NCBI GenBank assembly: GCA_017525605.1
Contig: JAFXSM010000015.1
Location: 1-34,084 of the forward strand
Length of the DNA stretch: 34,084 bases
Source of the DNA: Treponema sp.
GTDB lineage: Bacteria; Spirochaetota; Spirochaetia; Treponematales; Treponemataceae
Direction of reading: 5' to 3'
Part shown: positions 16,888-24,146 of the stretch, piece after piece
How the letters are laid out: the number at the start of each line of letters is the position of its first letter
Position numbering within the stretch: the first letter of the stretch is position 1
The notes under the pieces: model-generated
What the model was told of the DNA's origin: nothing
What the model saw: the letters and a program-made list of their open reading frames with translations, nothing else
Databases searched by the model: none
Program-made: the position numbers and the translations under genes

Positions 16888-17343
16888 TTATTCCGAATCG
16901 ATAATCCCACGTACGAATTCAACCGCCTCTGAAATCTCTCTCTCGTCGGGATGCCCCTTTTTTAGTCCGACTATCATTCGAAGCGGACCGTAAGTGTCAT
17001 ATCCGAAACAGATGTATTTTCCTTCGACAGTGCCATGTTTTTCGTCGATTATTTTCTCTATTTTGTTGAAATATCTGCCGCTTTTTTCGCCGCAGGTACA
17101 CATCAGGAATGTCTTTTTGTTTTCGGGAAGGTTGTTTTCCGCAAATCGCAGAATCTTTTTGTGGAAAGAAAAGAAATATATCCCCGACGCGAATCCGATT
17201 ACGTCGAACTCGCCCAAATCAGCGGAATCTGACTTGAGGCTATCTATCAATGTCACATTTGGAAAACGCTCTGCCACAGCTTTGACGAGTTTCTCTGTGT
17301 TCTTGTGATGATATGAAGCGTAGACAATCGCACATTTTGTCAT
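16888..17343 (-). CDS. Flavodoxin-family protein
   Basis: Small FMN-binding electron carrier or flavodoxin-like protein, 151 residues. The N-terminal AIVYASYHHKNTEKLVKAVAERF matches the flavodoxin phosphate-binding loop (SYHHKNTEK, where classical members have T/S-x-T-G-N-T). FDVIGFASGIYFFSFHKKIL and FLMCTCGEKSGRY are the usual second-strand and loop regions. The start at 17343 has AGGGG upstream. It stands alone on the minus strand between two terminators. A 15-bp inverted repeat lies 29-64 bp upstream of the start and may control it. The redox partner cannot be inferred. Confidence 0.88.
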   Translation of the reverse strand: MTKCAIVYASYHHKNTEKLVKAVAERFPNVTLIDSLKSDSADLGEFDVIGFASGIYFFSFHKKILRFAENNLPENKKTFLMCTCGEKSGRYFNKIEKIIDEKHGTVEGKYICFGYDTYGPLRMIVGLKKGHPDEREISEAVEFVRGIIDSE

Positions 17344-17371
17344 GTTTTTCCCCTAACGTTTTGGATTTATT

Positions 17372-17407
17372 AAACCTGTTCGGAAATTTCAGTTTCTGAA
17401 CAGGTTT
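17372..17407. repeat. Long inverted repeat upstream of the flavodoxin gene
   Basis: Arms 17372-17386 and 17393-17407 pair over 15 bp with one G-T wobble and a 6-nt loop. It lies in the leader or promoter of the flavodoxin gene. No strong T run follows on either strand, so it is more likely an operator, attenuator stem or leader hairpin than a terminator. No known riboswitch core was recognised. Confidence 0.55.
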
Positions 17408-17518
17408 ATTTTAACATGATATGCAAGGAAGAAGGAATTTTATACAACAATTTGCTGAGTGCAGAACCGAATTTTGAATAAGTGCATTGAAAATGCGTTG
17501 TAGATTAAAACTGCTTGT

Positions 17519-17561
17519 AAAAAAAAACAGGCCACGAAAAATACTGAAACGCTTCGTGACC
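17519..17561 (-). terminator. Terminator after tRNA-Pro (minus strand)
   Basis: Reading the minus strand, arms 17561-17552 and 17537-17528 form a 10-bp stem with one wobble and a 14-nt loop, followed by an eight-T run (17526-17519). It lies 32 bp after the end of tRNA-Pro and ends the two-tRNA transcript. Confidence 0.88.
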
Positions 17562-17592
17562 TACTTTGAATCTAAATGATAAGGCTTTTGAG

Positions 17593-17665
17593 TCGGGATG
17601 ACAGGGATCGAACCTGCGACATCTTGGTCCCAAACCAAGCGCGCTACCAGCTGCGCTACATCCCG
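17593..17665 (-). tRNA. tRNA-Pro (anticodon TGG)
   Basis: Complete cloverleaf of 73 nt. Acceptor stem CGGGATG/CATCCCG, D-loop with AGCTGGTAGCG, anticodon stem CTTGG/CCAAG enclosing TTTGGGA (anticodon TGG), and the TTCGATC T-loop. The discriminator is A and CCA is not encoded. It reads CCN codons. It lies eight bases after tRNA-Val on the same strand. Confidence 0.97.
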
Positions 17666-17672
17666 AATTCTT

Positions 17673-17745
17673 TGGGCAGTGAGAGACTCGAACTCCCGAC
17701 AACCTGGGTGTAAACCAGGGGCTCTACCAACTGAGCTAACTGCCC
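17673..17745 (-). tRNA. tRNA-Val (anticodon TAC)
   Basis: Complete cloverleaf of 73 nt. Acceptor stem GGGCAGT/ACTGCCC, D-loop TCAGTTGGTAGAG, anticodon stem CCTGG/CCAGG enclosing TTTACAC (anticodon TAC), and the TTCGAGT T-loop. Discriminator A; CCA not encoded. First gene of a Val-Pro tRNA transcript. Confidence 0.97.
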
Positions 17746-17758
17746 GACTGATGAATAT

Positions 17759-17787
17759 ATAATACTGTAGTTTTGAAAATGTGTCAA
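17759..17787 (-). promoter_or_regulatory. Strong promoter for the tRNA-Val/tRNA-Pro unit
   Basis: On the minus strand, perfect TTGACA (17787-17782), a 17-bp spacer and TATTAT (17764-17759), 13 bases before the tRNA-Val 5' end. It is the best consensus match in the window and a useful reference for the housekeeping promoter here. Confidence 0.88.
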
Positions 17788-17850
17788 TAGAATGTGAAAA
17801 AAAATGTATTTTTTTTATGTTTTTATAAATCTGCCCAGAAAAAAACACTG

Positions 17851-17879
17851 TTGACCTAAAATAAAAAATCTGTCATAAT
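17851..17879 (+). promoter_or_regulatory. Promoter for tRNA-Leu
   Basis: TTGACC (17851-17856), a 17-bp spacer and CATAAT (17874-17879), with the tRNA 5' end 12 bases downstream. It is back to back with the tRNA-Val promoter across an AT-rich stretch of about 60 bp. Confidence 0.85.
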
Positions 17880-17891
17880 ATAGCTCTACTT

Positions 17892-17975
17892 GCCCGGGTG
17901 GCGGAATTGGCAGACGCGCTAGGTTCAGGTCCTAGTTCTAGCAATAGGGTGTGGGTTCGACTCCCATCTCGGGCA
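17892..17975 (+). tRNA. tRNA-Leu (anticodon CAG)
   Basis: Class II tRNA of 84 nt with a long variable arm. Acceptor GCCCGGG/CTCGGGC (one wobble), GCGGAATTGGCAGACGCG D-arm, anticodon stem CTAGG/CCTAG enclosing TTCAGGT (anticodon CAG) and TTCGACT T-loop. Discriminator A; CCA not encoded. It reads CTG codons. Confidence 0.97.
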
Positions 17976-17990
17976 TGAATTGAATAATTC

Positions 17991-18024
17991 AATAGACCGT
18001 TTTTTTTGCGGTCTATTTTTTTTT
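17991..18024 (+). terminator. Terminator after tRNA-Leu
   Basis: Arms AATAGACCG (17991-17999) and CGGTCTATT (18009-18017) form a perfect 9-bp stem with a T-rich loop, followed by a T run to 18024. It lies 15 bp after the tRNA end. Confidence 0.92.
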
Positions 18025-18131
18025 GCATTTGCGGTGTAATCGCTAAAAAGCTGAAGATATGAATTTTCGCTGTGCCTTGGAAAAATCATAGTTAGAATCA
18101 GAATTCAGAGAGACTTTTTTTGTTTTCAAAT

Positions 18132-18503
18132 TTATTGGAAATTCTTCAAATAAAAATATGCGCCTGCAACGAACAGTGCCAGCACGAACAGTATCAGAAA
18201 GTACGACCAAGCTGGCAGTGAGCCGTCGATTTTGCCGTTTTTTGCGTCGATTGCGGACAAAAACTGCTGCTGCGTTCGTCTTGAGATGTGATTTTTTTCT
18301 TTGTAGTTTTTATTATTGATTCCTGAGACCGTGTAGCCGCAGTTAGGGCAGCCGTTCTTGAATTTTTCGTTTGAGCCTGTCTCTCCGCAGACGGGGCATC
18401 GGACTGAGGCGAAAAATCTTCCGCATTTCGGGCAGAATTTTGAATTTCCCGGAACTTCTGAGCCGCAACTTTCGCAAAAAAATTTAGCGTTTGTGTTTTT
18501 CAT
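18132..18503 (-). CDS. Double zinc-ribbon membrane protein
   Basis: A 123-residue protein of unknown role. Two CxxC pairs form a first zinc ribbon (C10, C13, C24, C27) and two more a second (C36, C39, C52, C55). A polar linker of about 40 residues follows, then one hydrophobic helix (about residues 99-119) and a short tail. This is a C-terminally anchored protein with a cytoplasmic zinc ribbon, an architecture common in uncharacterised bacterial proteins. It starts six bases after the stop of the pseudo-receiver gene, without a clear Shine-Dalgarno, so translation is probably coupled. Confidence 0.85.
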   Translation of the reverse strand: MKNTNAKFFCESCGSEVPGNSKFCPKCGRFFASVRCPVCGETGSNEKFKNGCPNCGYTVSGINNKNYKEKNHISRRTQQQFLSAIDAKNGKIDGSLPAWSYFLILFVLALFVAGAYFYLKNFQ

Positions 18504-18509
18504 TTTGCG

Positions 18510-19283
18510 CTATGCTGTGATTTTAAGAACGAGGTGTTCTGTGTCGTTTGAAATTACGTCTGCCGTAACTGACTTTATTGAATCTGTGCTTTCTGTGTCG
18601 TCTAAGATTCGGAGCGTTGCGGCGTTGATTGACGTGCCTTCCGAAAGTGTTCGTATGAACTCAGGAATGTCTGGCGTGAACTCAAGCGTCTTTCCGTTGA
18701 AATTTCTTGCGGCACCGGAAACAAGTGCAAGGGTAATCGGATTTGTAAAGACGAAGGAGCAAGGAACTGTCTTGAGCTCTTCTTCTTCGTCCGGCTTGTT
18801 TTCTTCCGGCTGTTCTGGTTCTGAAGGCTCGCTCTTACAAGGCTCGCTCTTCGAATCTTCCGCAACTTTCGGCCTGTTCAGTTTCGAATCCAAATCCGAG
18901 AGGATTTTTTCAAGCCCTGCATAAATTCCGTCTCCGTCGTCGTCATTGAAAATGCCGGCCACGTTGAGCGTGTTTGCCTTATCCCTTTCCTCGTCGGAAA
19001 AATTGTCGCCTGCGATAAGGATGACTTGAGGGAACTGTATTACGTCAAAGGAGCTTGCAGTTGTGTCGGAAGGTTTTGACCAGCATGAAAACTGCGTCAG
19101 CGTTTTCCAGTGTCGTGGATAATCTTTCGTGCTTATTATGATGAGGTGAGGGGAAATCTCCTCGATGTTGTCCAGCGCTTTCAAAAGCCAGCGGTAGACA
19201 ATCGTGTCATAGCCGAATTTTTCAAGAGTCAAATTCGTTCTTTTAATTACCTTTTCATTATCAGCAATAACAAGTGCTTTCAT
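18510..19283 (-). CDS. Degenerate receiver-domain protein with beta-rich C-terminal domain
   Basis: About 257 residues. The N-terminal 120 follow the CheY fold pattern (KALVIADNEKVIKRTNLTLEKFGYD, HLIIIS, VILIAGD), but the phospho-acceptor aspartate is replaced by Ser in LIIISTKDYP and the lysine near the fifth strand is lost (AGIFNDDDGD). It therefore looks like a receiver that cannot be phosphorylated in the normal way. A Glu/Pro/Ser-rich linker (SEPCKSEPSEPEQPEENKPDEEEE in pieces) leads to a C-terminal beta domain (NPITLALVSGAARNFNGKTL) that I cannot assign, possibly PilZ-like. The ATG at 19283 is preferred to a GTG at 19289. It is the middle gene of a three-gene minus-strand cluster. Confidence 0.75.
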   Translation of the reverse strand: MKALVIADNEKVIKRTNLTLEKFGYDTIVYRWLLKALDNIEEISPHLIIISTKDYPRHWKTLTQFSCWSKPSDTTASSFDVIQFPQVILIAGDNFSDEERDKANTLNVAGIFNDDDGDGIYAGLEKILSDLDSKLNRPKVAEDSKSEPCKSEPSEPEQPEENKPDEEEELKTVPCSFVFTNPITLALVSGAARNFNGKTLEFTPDIPEFIRTLSEGTSINAATLRILDDTESTDSIKSVTADVISNDTEHLVLKITA

Positions 19284-19315
19284 ATCCACGCTCTTTTTTT
19301 AATTTTTTGGAAAAT

Positions 19316-19339
19316 TTCGGAAAACAGATGCTTTCCGAA
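19316..19339 (-). other. Intergenic hairpin between the secreted-protein and pseudo-receiver genes
   Basis: Arms 19316-19323 and 19332-19339 form a perfect 8-bp stem with an 8-nt loop, immediately after the stop codon of the upstream minus-strand gene. Only a short T stretch follows, so it may be a weak terminator or an mRNA-stabilising hairpin that sets different levels for the two halves of the operon. Confidence 0.5.
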
Positions 19340-19344
19340 TGCCT

Positions 19345-20319
19345 CTACTCAGTTCCGATATTAGTGACGGTGTAGTTGTAAATCTGCCAGATTCCGTCCC
19401 GCTGCCTTACATTATACACATATCGCTTGACTTCTGTAAAATTCGGATATTTGAACCACTCTTTGACCGTGACTGTTCCGTCCGTCTGTGAGTATGAAGT
19501 CTTTTCGATTACGAATTTTGACGGGCGTGTGACAACGTCGTGGTCGATTTTTTCCTGCATGAGGTCAGCTTTGTATGCGTCGAGCATTCTTCTTCTTTCG
19601 TCCGCAGCTGCCTGGCGGTATCTGCGTGCTGTCTCGCTGTTCCTCTTGAGCATTTCTTCCAAATCCATGTAGAGGAAGAACTGGTTCCACTGTGAACGCT
19701 GCCTTGCGATTATCGTCTGCTCAACAACTTTGTCCGGCGACATTGCCTCCGGTTTGAGAACCGATTCCGTCTCCTGCTCGACCGGCAATGCGCTTGCACT
19801 TGATACGACCGGGGAAGGGCGGATATCAAGGCTCAGCCTGTTCGACGTGATTTTCACGTCCTTCGATTTGTACAGCTCAGGGTAGAAATCAAGCTGGAGG
19901 TAATAGATCGAAGGGGTCTCGAAGTCGATGTAGTTCTTAACGTTCTCGACAAACGAATATGTTTCTCCTGATTCAATCGAAATATCCCTGTAATAAATCG
20001 AATTCTTAGAAGAACGCCTTTCCGTAAGATACTGTGTCGGCTTGACCTTCGTGTTCTTTATGTCATTTGCGTTGAAGTCGAGGCTGAACATTCTCTCGTC
20101 GGCGAGCTTGAACCTGAGCGTTTCCGAACCGTTGTTCGTGATTGAGACGCTGACATTGATAGGATTGTTTGCGGCTGAGTTCGGATAATACATCGTCCTG
20201 TCAAAAGTCTTGATGACGACAGATGCCTTTGAGAAGTCCTGGCCATGCGGTTGCTCCGCAGTTGCAAACTGTGCAAATAATGACAAAGTAGATATAATTG
20301 CTGCTAAAACTCGTTTCAA
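19345..20319 (-). CDS. Exported protein of unknown function
   Basis: A 324-residue protein with an N-terminal signal peptide (MKRVLAAIISTLSLFAQFATA, cut near AEQP) and no lipobox, so probably periplasmic. Residues 30-170 form a beta-sandwich-like region (VSVSITNNGSETLRFKL), the middle is a charged helical stretch with many Arg (QAAADERRRMLDAYKADLMQEK), and the C-terminus has a KRYVYNVRQRDGIWQIYNY strand pattern. No family recognised. Translation starts at TTG 20319 with GGGAG seven bases upstream. It is divergent from mfd and first in a cluster with the pseudo-receiver and zinc-ribbon genes. Confidence 0.8.
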   Translation of the reverse strand: MKRVLAAIISTLSLFAQFATAEQPHGQDFSKASVVIKTFDRTMYYPNSAANNPINVSVSITNNGSETLRFKLADERMFSLDFNANDIKNTKVKPTQYLTERRSSKNSIYYRDISIESGETYSFVENVKNYIDFETPSIYYLQLDFYPELYKSKDVKITSNRLSLDIRPSPVVSSASALPVEQETESVLKPEAMSPDKVVEQTIIARQRSQWNQFFLYMDLEEMLKRNSETARRYRQAAADERRRMLDAYKADLMQEKIDHDVVTRPSKFVIEKTSYSQTDGTVTVKEWFKYPNFTEVKRYVYNVRQRDGIWQIYNYTVTNIGTE

Positions 20320-20386
20320 AATTATTCTCCCAAAGAATTCTTTTGTTTATTATTTGAATCCTTACTTTCAATTATCGGAAATTTTT

Positions 20387-23300
20387 ATGAAATCATTATT
20401 ATCAAATTATTCTGATTCTATCACCCAGCATTGGAAAAAATTCGATGAGACTGTAAAAAAAGTTGTCTCCGGCTATGAAAAATCTGGTTCTGGAAAAAAT
20501 GTTGAGCTTGAGGGGTTCCGAGGCGCGTCCGCAAGTTTCTTCGTCGCGAATGTTATTGAATTCATAAGAAACAGGGCAATCGGCGCGCTTCAATACAATG
20601 CGACAGGAAGATATTCGCAGAGCCAGCAGAAACCAGGCGTTCCGTCTGATGCTTCTTCTCTTGATTTCGTTATCGTCGCGTCTCATGAGCGCGGACTCCG
20701 TGAAATTCGGACGGATTTGGAAACGGCTCTGGAAGATAATGTTGAAATCTACAATTTCCCGGAATGGACGTCCGCTTCGTACAGGGCGATTGCGAAAGGT
20801 TCGGCGATTTTCGGAAAAAGGGCGGGCGTTCTTTCGGAAATGATTTCTTCGGCGAGGAAAGTTTCAGTGTCGGTGAAGCCGCGCATTTTCTTGATGAGCC
20901 AGCGTTCGCTCCTTGCTCCGGTGCCTGACCCGAATTTCCTGAAAGAGAAGATTTTTTCGGTTCACAAAATGCAGTGCGTTGACCCGACGGTGCTTGCCGA
21001 AAAGCTTTCCGCTCTCGGATATTCGAAAGTGCCGAAAGTCTGCGTTCCTGGCGAATTCACCTTGAGGGGCGAAGTTCTCGATGTTTTTACTCCGGGCGAG
21101 GAATTTCCGACGAGAATCGTGTTCGATTTTGACACGATTGAGTCGATGAAGTCGTTCAAAGTTGAAAGCCAGGCGACGATTGCCGCGAAGGATTCTCTTC
21201 TCGTTTATCCGATGAAAGAAGTCATTTGGGACGAAGAGCTTGTTGAAAAACTCGACGCGGAATTCTCGAAACCGGTTTCTCCTGACGATTTCACGCTTGA
21301 TTTTTCGGATGCGGCGAAGTCAAAAATGAAAAGCATAATTTCGGATTTGAGGGAGCGCGGCGAAGTCGAGGGCGAGGAGCTTTTTTATCCTGTTCTTTGG
21401 GAGCGGAAATTTTCTCCCATCGAGTACATAAGCGAGAACGCGACCGTGTTCTTCTTCGATTTTGACAGGCTCCTCAACACGCAGGGCGGATTCGACAAGG
21501 AATATGCGGGAATGTACAGGAAAACGCGTCTTGAATTCCCTGTCTTTGCACCTTCGAGGATGCTTCTGAAATTCGCGGATGTCCTTGATGCCGCAAAAGA
21601 GCGCAACCGCTGCATTTTCTTCCGCTCGTACCATTCCGTTGAAGAAAACGTTCATAGTGAAAATGATGCTGATGAGTATTCAGCCGGAGATTTTTCGGAT
21701 TCAGACGAAAATACAATAGAAGAAAATGAGTCGGACGGTCAGGTTGTTGAGCGCGTAAGCATTGATTGCTCGGCACCGCAGAGCTTTTTCGGCAATTTCA
21801 AATTCATACGGGAGCATTTCGAGAGCATCCTGAAAGAAGGCTGGAAAATCGAAATTTTTGCGGAAAATGAAAATCAGTCGCTCCGAATGAACGAGATTTT
21901 CAAGGCGTATGCTGAAAACTGGAAGAATCAGTTTTTCATCTTCCCGAAAGCGATTTCCGCCGGTTTCGGAATTCCCGACACAAAAGTTCTCGTCATTCAG
22001 GAAAACGAAATTTTCGGACGGCGAAAGCAGACTTTTAAAACGAACAATCACGTCAAAAGCGAAGCAATCGACACTTTCGTGGAGCTGAATCCGGGCGATT
22101 ACGTCGTCCACGCGAATTACGGAATCGGACAGTTCAAGGGAATCCAGCGGAAGAAGGCGTTGCAGACCGAGCGCGACTACATCAAAATCGAATATGCTGA
22201 CGAAGAATTCCTTTATGTTCCGCTTGAGCAGCTGAATTTCGTCCAGCGTTACATCGGAAACGGCGGAAATGCCCCAAAACTTGACAAGCTCGGCGGAAAT
22301 TCGTGGGACAGCAAAAAGAAGCGGGCGCAGCTGGCTGCGGAGGAAATGGCAGGCAAACTCGTCGATTTGTACAGCAAGCGGAAAATCAGCCGAGGTTTTG
22401 CGTTCGGAAAATATCCGGATTTGGAAGCTGAATTCGACGCGGCGTTTCCGTATGAGGACACGCCCGACCAGTACAATGTCACGAAAGAAATCAAGGCTGA
22501 CATGGAAAAGCCGGTGCCGATGGACAGGCTTCTTTGTGGGGATGTCGGCTACGGAAAGACGGAAATCGCAATGCGCGCGGCATTCAAGGCGATACTGAGC
22601 AAAAAGCAGGTCGCTTTTCTTGCGCCGACGACGCTTCTTGCGGAGCAGCATTACGAGACTTGCATCGAGCGTTTCTCGAACTTTCCCGTGATAATCAAGC
22701 AGATGAGCCGTTTCGTTTCCAAAAAGGAGCAGAAGCAGATTCTTTCTGACCTTGCGGAAGGAAAAATCGACATTTTAATCGGAACTCACAGGATTATTCA
22801 GAACGACGTGAAATTTGCTGACCTCGGGCTCATGATAATCGACGAGGAGCAGCGTTTCGGAGTGAAGGACAAGGAACGCCTCAAGACAATGCGGGCGAAT
22901 ATCGACTGCCTCTCGATGAGCGCGACTCCGATTCCGCGAACGCTTCACATGAGCCTCCTGAAAATCCGCGACATGAGCCTTCTTACGACTCCCCCGCAGA
23001 CGAGAAAGCCGATTGAGACTTTCGTGGACGAATATTCCGAGGAGAAAGTCGCGCGCGCGATTCGCCTTGAAATCGAGCGCGGCGGACAGGTTTTCTATCT
23101 TCACAACCGCGTCGAGACACTTCGCGAAACCTGCATGAACCTTGAGCGGCTCTGCCCTGAGGTGATGATCGACTACGCGCACGGTCAGATGTCCGCCGAT
23201 GAGCTTGACGATATTTTCAGAAGGTTCAAGCTCGGCGGCTTCCATGTGCTTGTCGCGACGACGATTATCGAGAACGGAATCGACATCCCGAACGTCAACA

Positions 23301-24079
23301 CGATAATAATCGACCGCGCCGACATGTACGGAATCAGCCAGCTCTATCAGCTCCGAGGGCGTGTCGGGCGAAGCGACAAAAAGGCGTTCGCGTATCTTCT
23401 TTATCCTGGGAACAAAGTGCTTTCGGAAGATGCGATGAAGAGGCTGCAGGCGATAAGCGACTTTACGGAACTCGGAAGCGGATTCAAAATCGCGATGAAG
23501 GACATGGAAATCCGCGGTGCAGGAAATCTCCTCGGACGCGACCAGAGCGGCGAGGTCTGTTCTGTCGGTTTCGATTTGTATATGCAGCTTTTGACGAAGG
23601 CAATCAACAAGCTTGTCAAGGACGGCTACAAGGAGGACAAGGACATTCTCATCGAACTTGAATACACCGGATTCCTTCCCGAGACGTACATCAGGAACAT
23701 TCAGACGAAGATGGAAATCTACAAGAAGATTGCGTCTGTTCAGACAATGAGTGCGCTTGAAAGCTTGTATTCCGAAATGGAAGACAGGTTCGGGCCGATT
23801 CCTGACGAAGTTTACAGTCTTCTCGGTCTTGCGGAAATCAGGATAATTGCGAAACGGCTTTCGATTGACTCTCTCAAAGAAAAGAACGGCGTGATAACCG
23901 TGAAATTCCAGAACGCGTCCGACATTCCGGTGGACAAATTCATGCGGATGTGGCAGTCGAACCCTGAGCAGGTGAAGCTGAATCCGGCAAAGCAGAACGA
24001 ATTCTTTCTCATCGCCGGAAAAATCGGCCTGAAAGAAAAAAGCGAATTCATCCGCGACAAGCTTGAGTCTCTGATGTGA
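20387..24079 (+). CDS. mfd: Transcription-repair coupling factor Mfd
   Basis: Removes RNA polymerase stalled at DNA damage and recruits UvrA. About 1230 residues. Order of domains: UvrB-like region at the N-terminus (1-400), the RNA-polymerase-interacting domain around ELNPGDYVVHANYGIGQFKG, then the RecG-like translocase with Walker A GDVGYGKT (718-725), DEEQRFG (819-825), SATPIPRTL, and in the second motor domain the GRVGRS and GAGNLLGRDQSG motifs, followed by the TRCF C-terminal domain. The start at 20387 (MKSLLSNY) is preferred: the longer in-frame reading would begin within the divergent gene. Only a weak GGAA precedes it. An acidic insert occurs near residues 423-450. Confidence 0.97.
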   Translation: MKSLLSNYSDSITQHWKKFDETVKKVVSGYEKSGSGKNVELEGFRGASASFFVANVIEFIRNRAIGALQYNATGRYSQSQQKPGVPSDASSLDFVIVASHERGLREIRTDLETALEDNVEIYNFPEWTSASYRAIAKGSAIFGKRAGVLSEMISSARKVSVSVKPRIFLMSQRSLLAPVPDPNFLKEKIFSVHKMQCVDPTVLAEKLSALGYSKVPKVCVPGEFTLRGEVLDVFTPGEEFPTRIVFDFDTIESMKSFKVESQATIAAKDSLLVYPMKEVIWDEELVEKLDAEFSKPVSPDDFTLDFSDAAKSKMKSIISDLRERGEVEGEELFYPVLWERKFSPIEYISENATVFFFDFDRLLNTQGGFDKEYAGMYRKTRLEFPVFAPSRMLLKFADVLDAAKERNRCIFFRSYHSVEENVHSENDADEYSAGDFSDSDENTIEENESDGQVVERVSIDCSAPQSFFGNFKFIREHFESILKEGWKIEIFAENENQSLRMNEIFKAYAENWKNQFFIFPKAISAGFGIPDTKVLVIQENEIFGRRKQTFKTNNHVKSEAIDTFVELNPGDYVVHANYGIGQFKGIQRKKALQTERDYIKIEYADEEFLYVPLEQLNFVQRYIGNGGNAPKLDKLGGNSWDSKKKRAQLAAEEMAGKLVDLYSKRKISRGFAFGKYPDLEAEFDAAFPYEDTPDQYNVTKEIKADMEKPVPMDRLLCGDVGYGKTEIAMRAAFKAILSKKQVAFLAPTTLLAEQHYETCIERFSNFPVIIKQMSRFVSKKEQKQILSDLAEGKIDILIGTHRIIQNDVKFADLGLMIIDEEQRFGVKDKERLKTMRANIDCLSMSATPIPRTLHMSLLKIRDMSLLTTPPQTRKPIETFVDEYSEEKVARAIRLEIERGGQVFYLHNRVETLRETCMNLERLCPEVMIDYAHGQMSADELDDIFRRFKLGGFHVLVATTIIENGIDIPNVNTIIIDRADMYGISQLYQLRGRVGRSDKKAFAYLLYPGNKVLSEDAMKRLQAISDFTELGSGFKIAMKDMEIRGAGNLLGRDQSGEVCSVGFDLYMQLLTKAINKLVKDGYKEDKDILIELEYTGFLPETYIRNIQTKMEIYKKIASVQTMSALESLYSEMEDRFGPIPDEVYSLLGLAEIRIIAKRLSIDSLKEKNGVITVKFQNASDIPVDKFMRMWQSNPEQVKLNPAKQNEFFLIAGKIGLKEKSEFIRDKLESLM

Positions 24080-24132
24080 CGTGCATTGATGCTAAAAAAA
24101 AAATCGCTATTTAAGAATGCTTTTCTTTTTGG

Positions 24133-24138
24133 TAGAAT
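24133..24138 (+). promoter_or_regulatory. Extended -10 element directly upstream of lepB
   Basis: TGG-TAGAAT (24130-24138) fits an extended -10, with TTAAGA 16 bp upstream as a weak -35. The -10 ends eight bases before the ATG at 24147, leaving no room for a Shine-Dalgarno, which is not seen. A near-leaderless lepB transcript is inferred. Confidence 0.5.
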
Positions 24139-24146
24139 CTGTTCTT

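Noticed and set aside
20210..20386. 59-residue N-terminal extension of Mfd
   Set aside because: It lies within the coding region and leader of the divergent exported-protein gene and has no similarity to the Mfd N-terminus.
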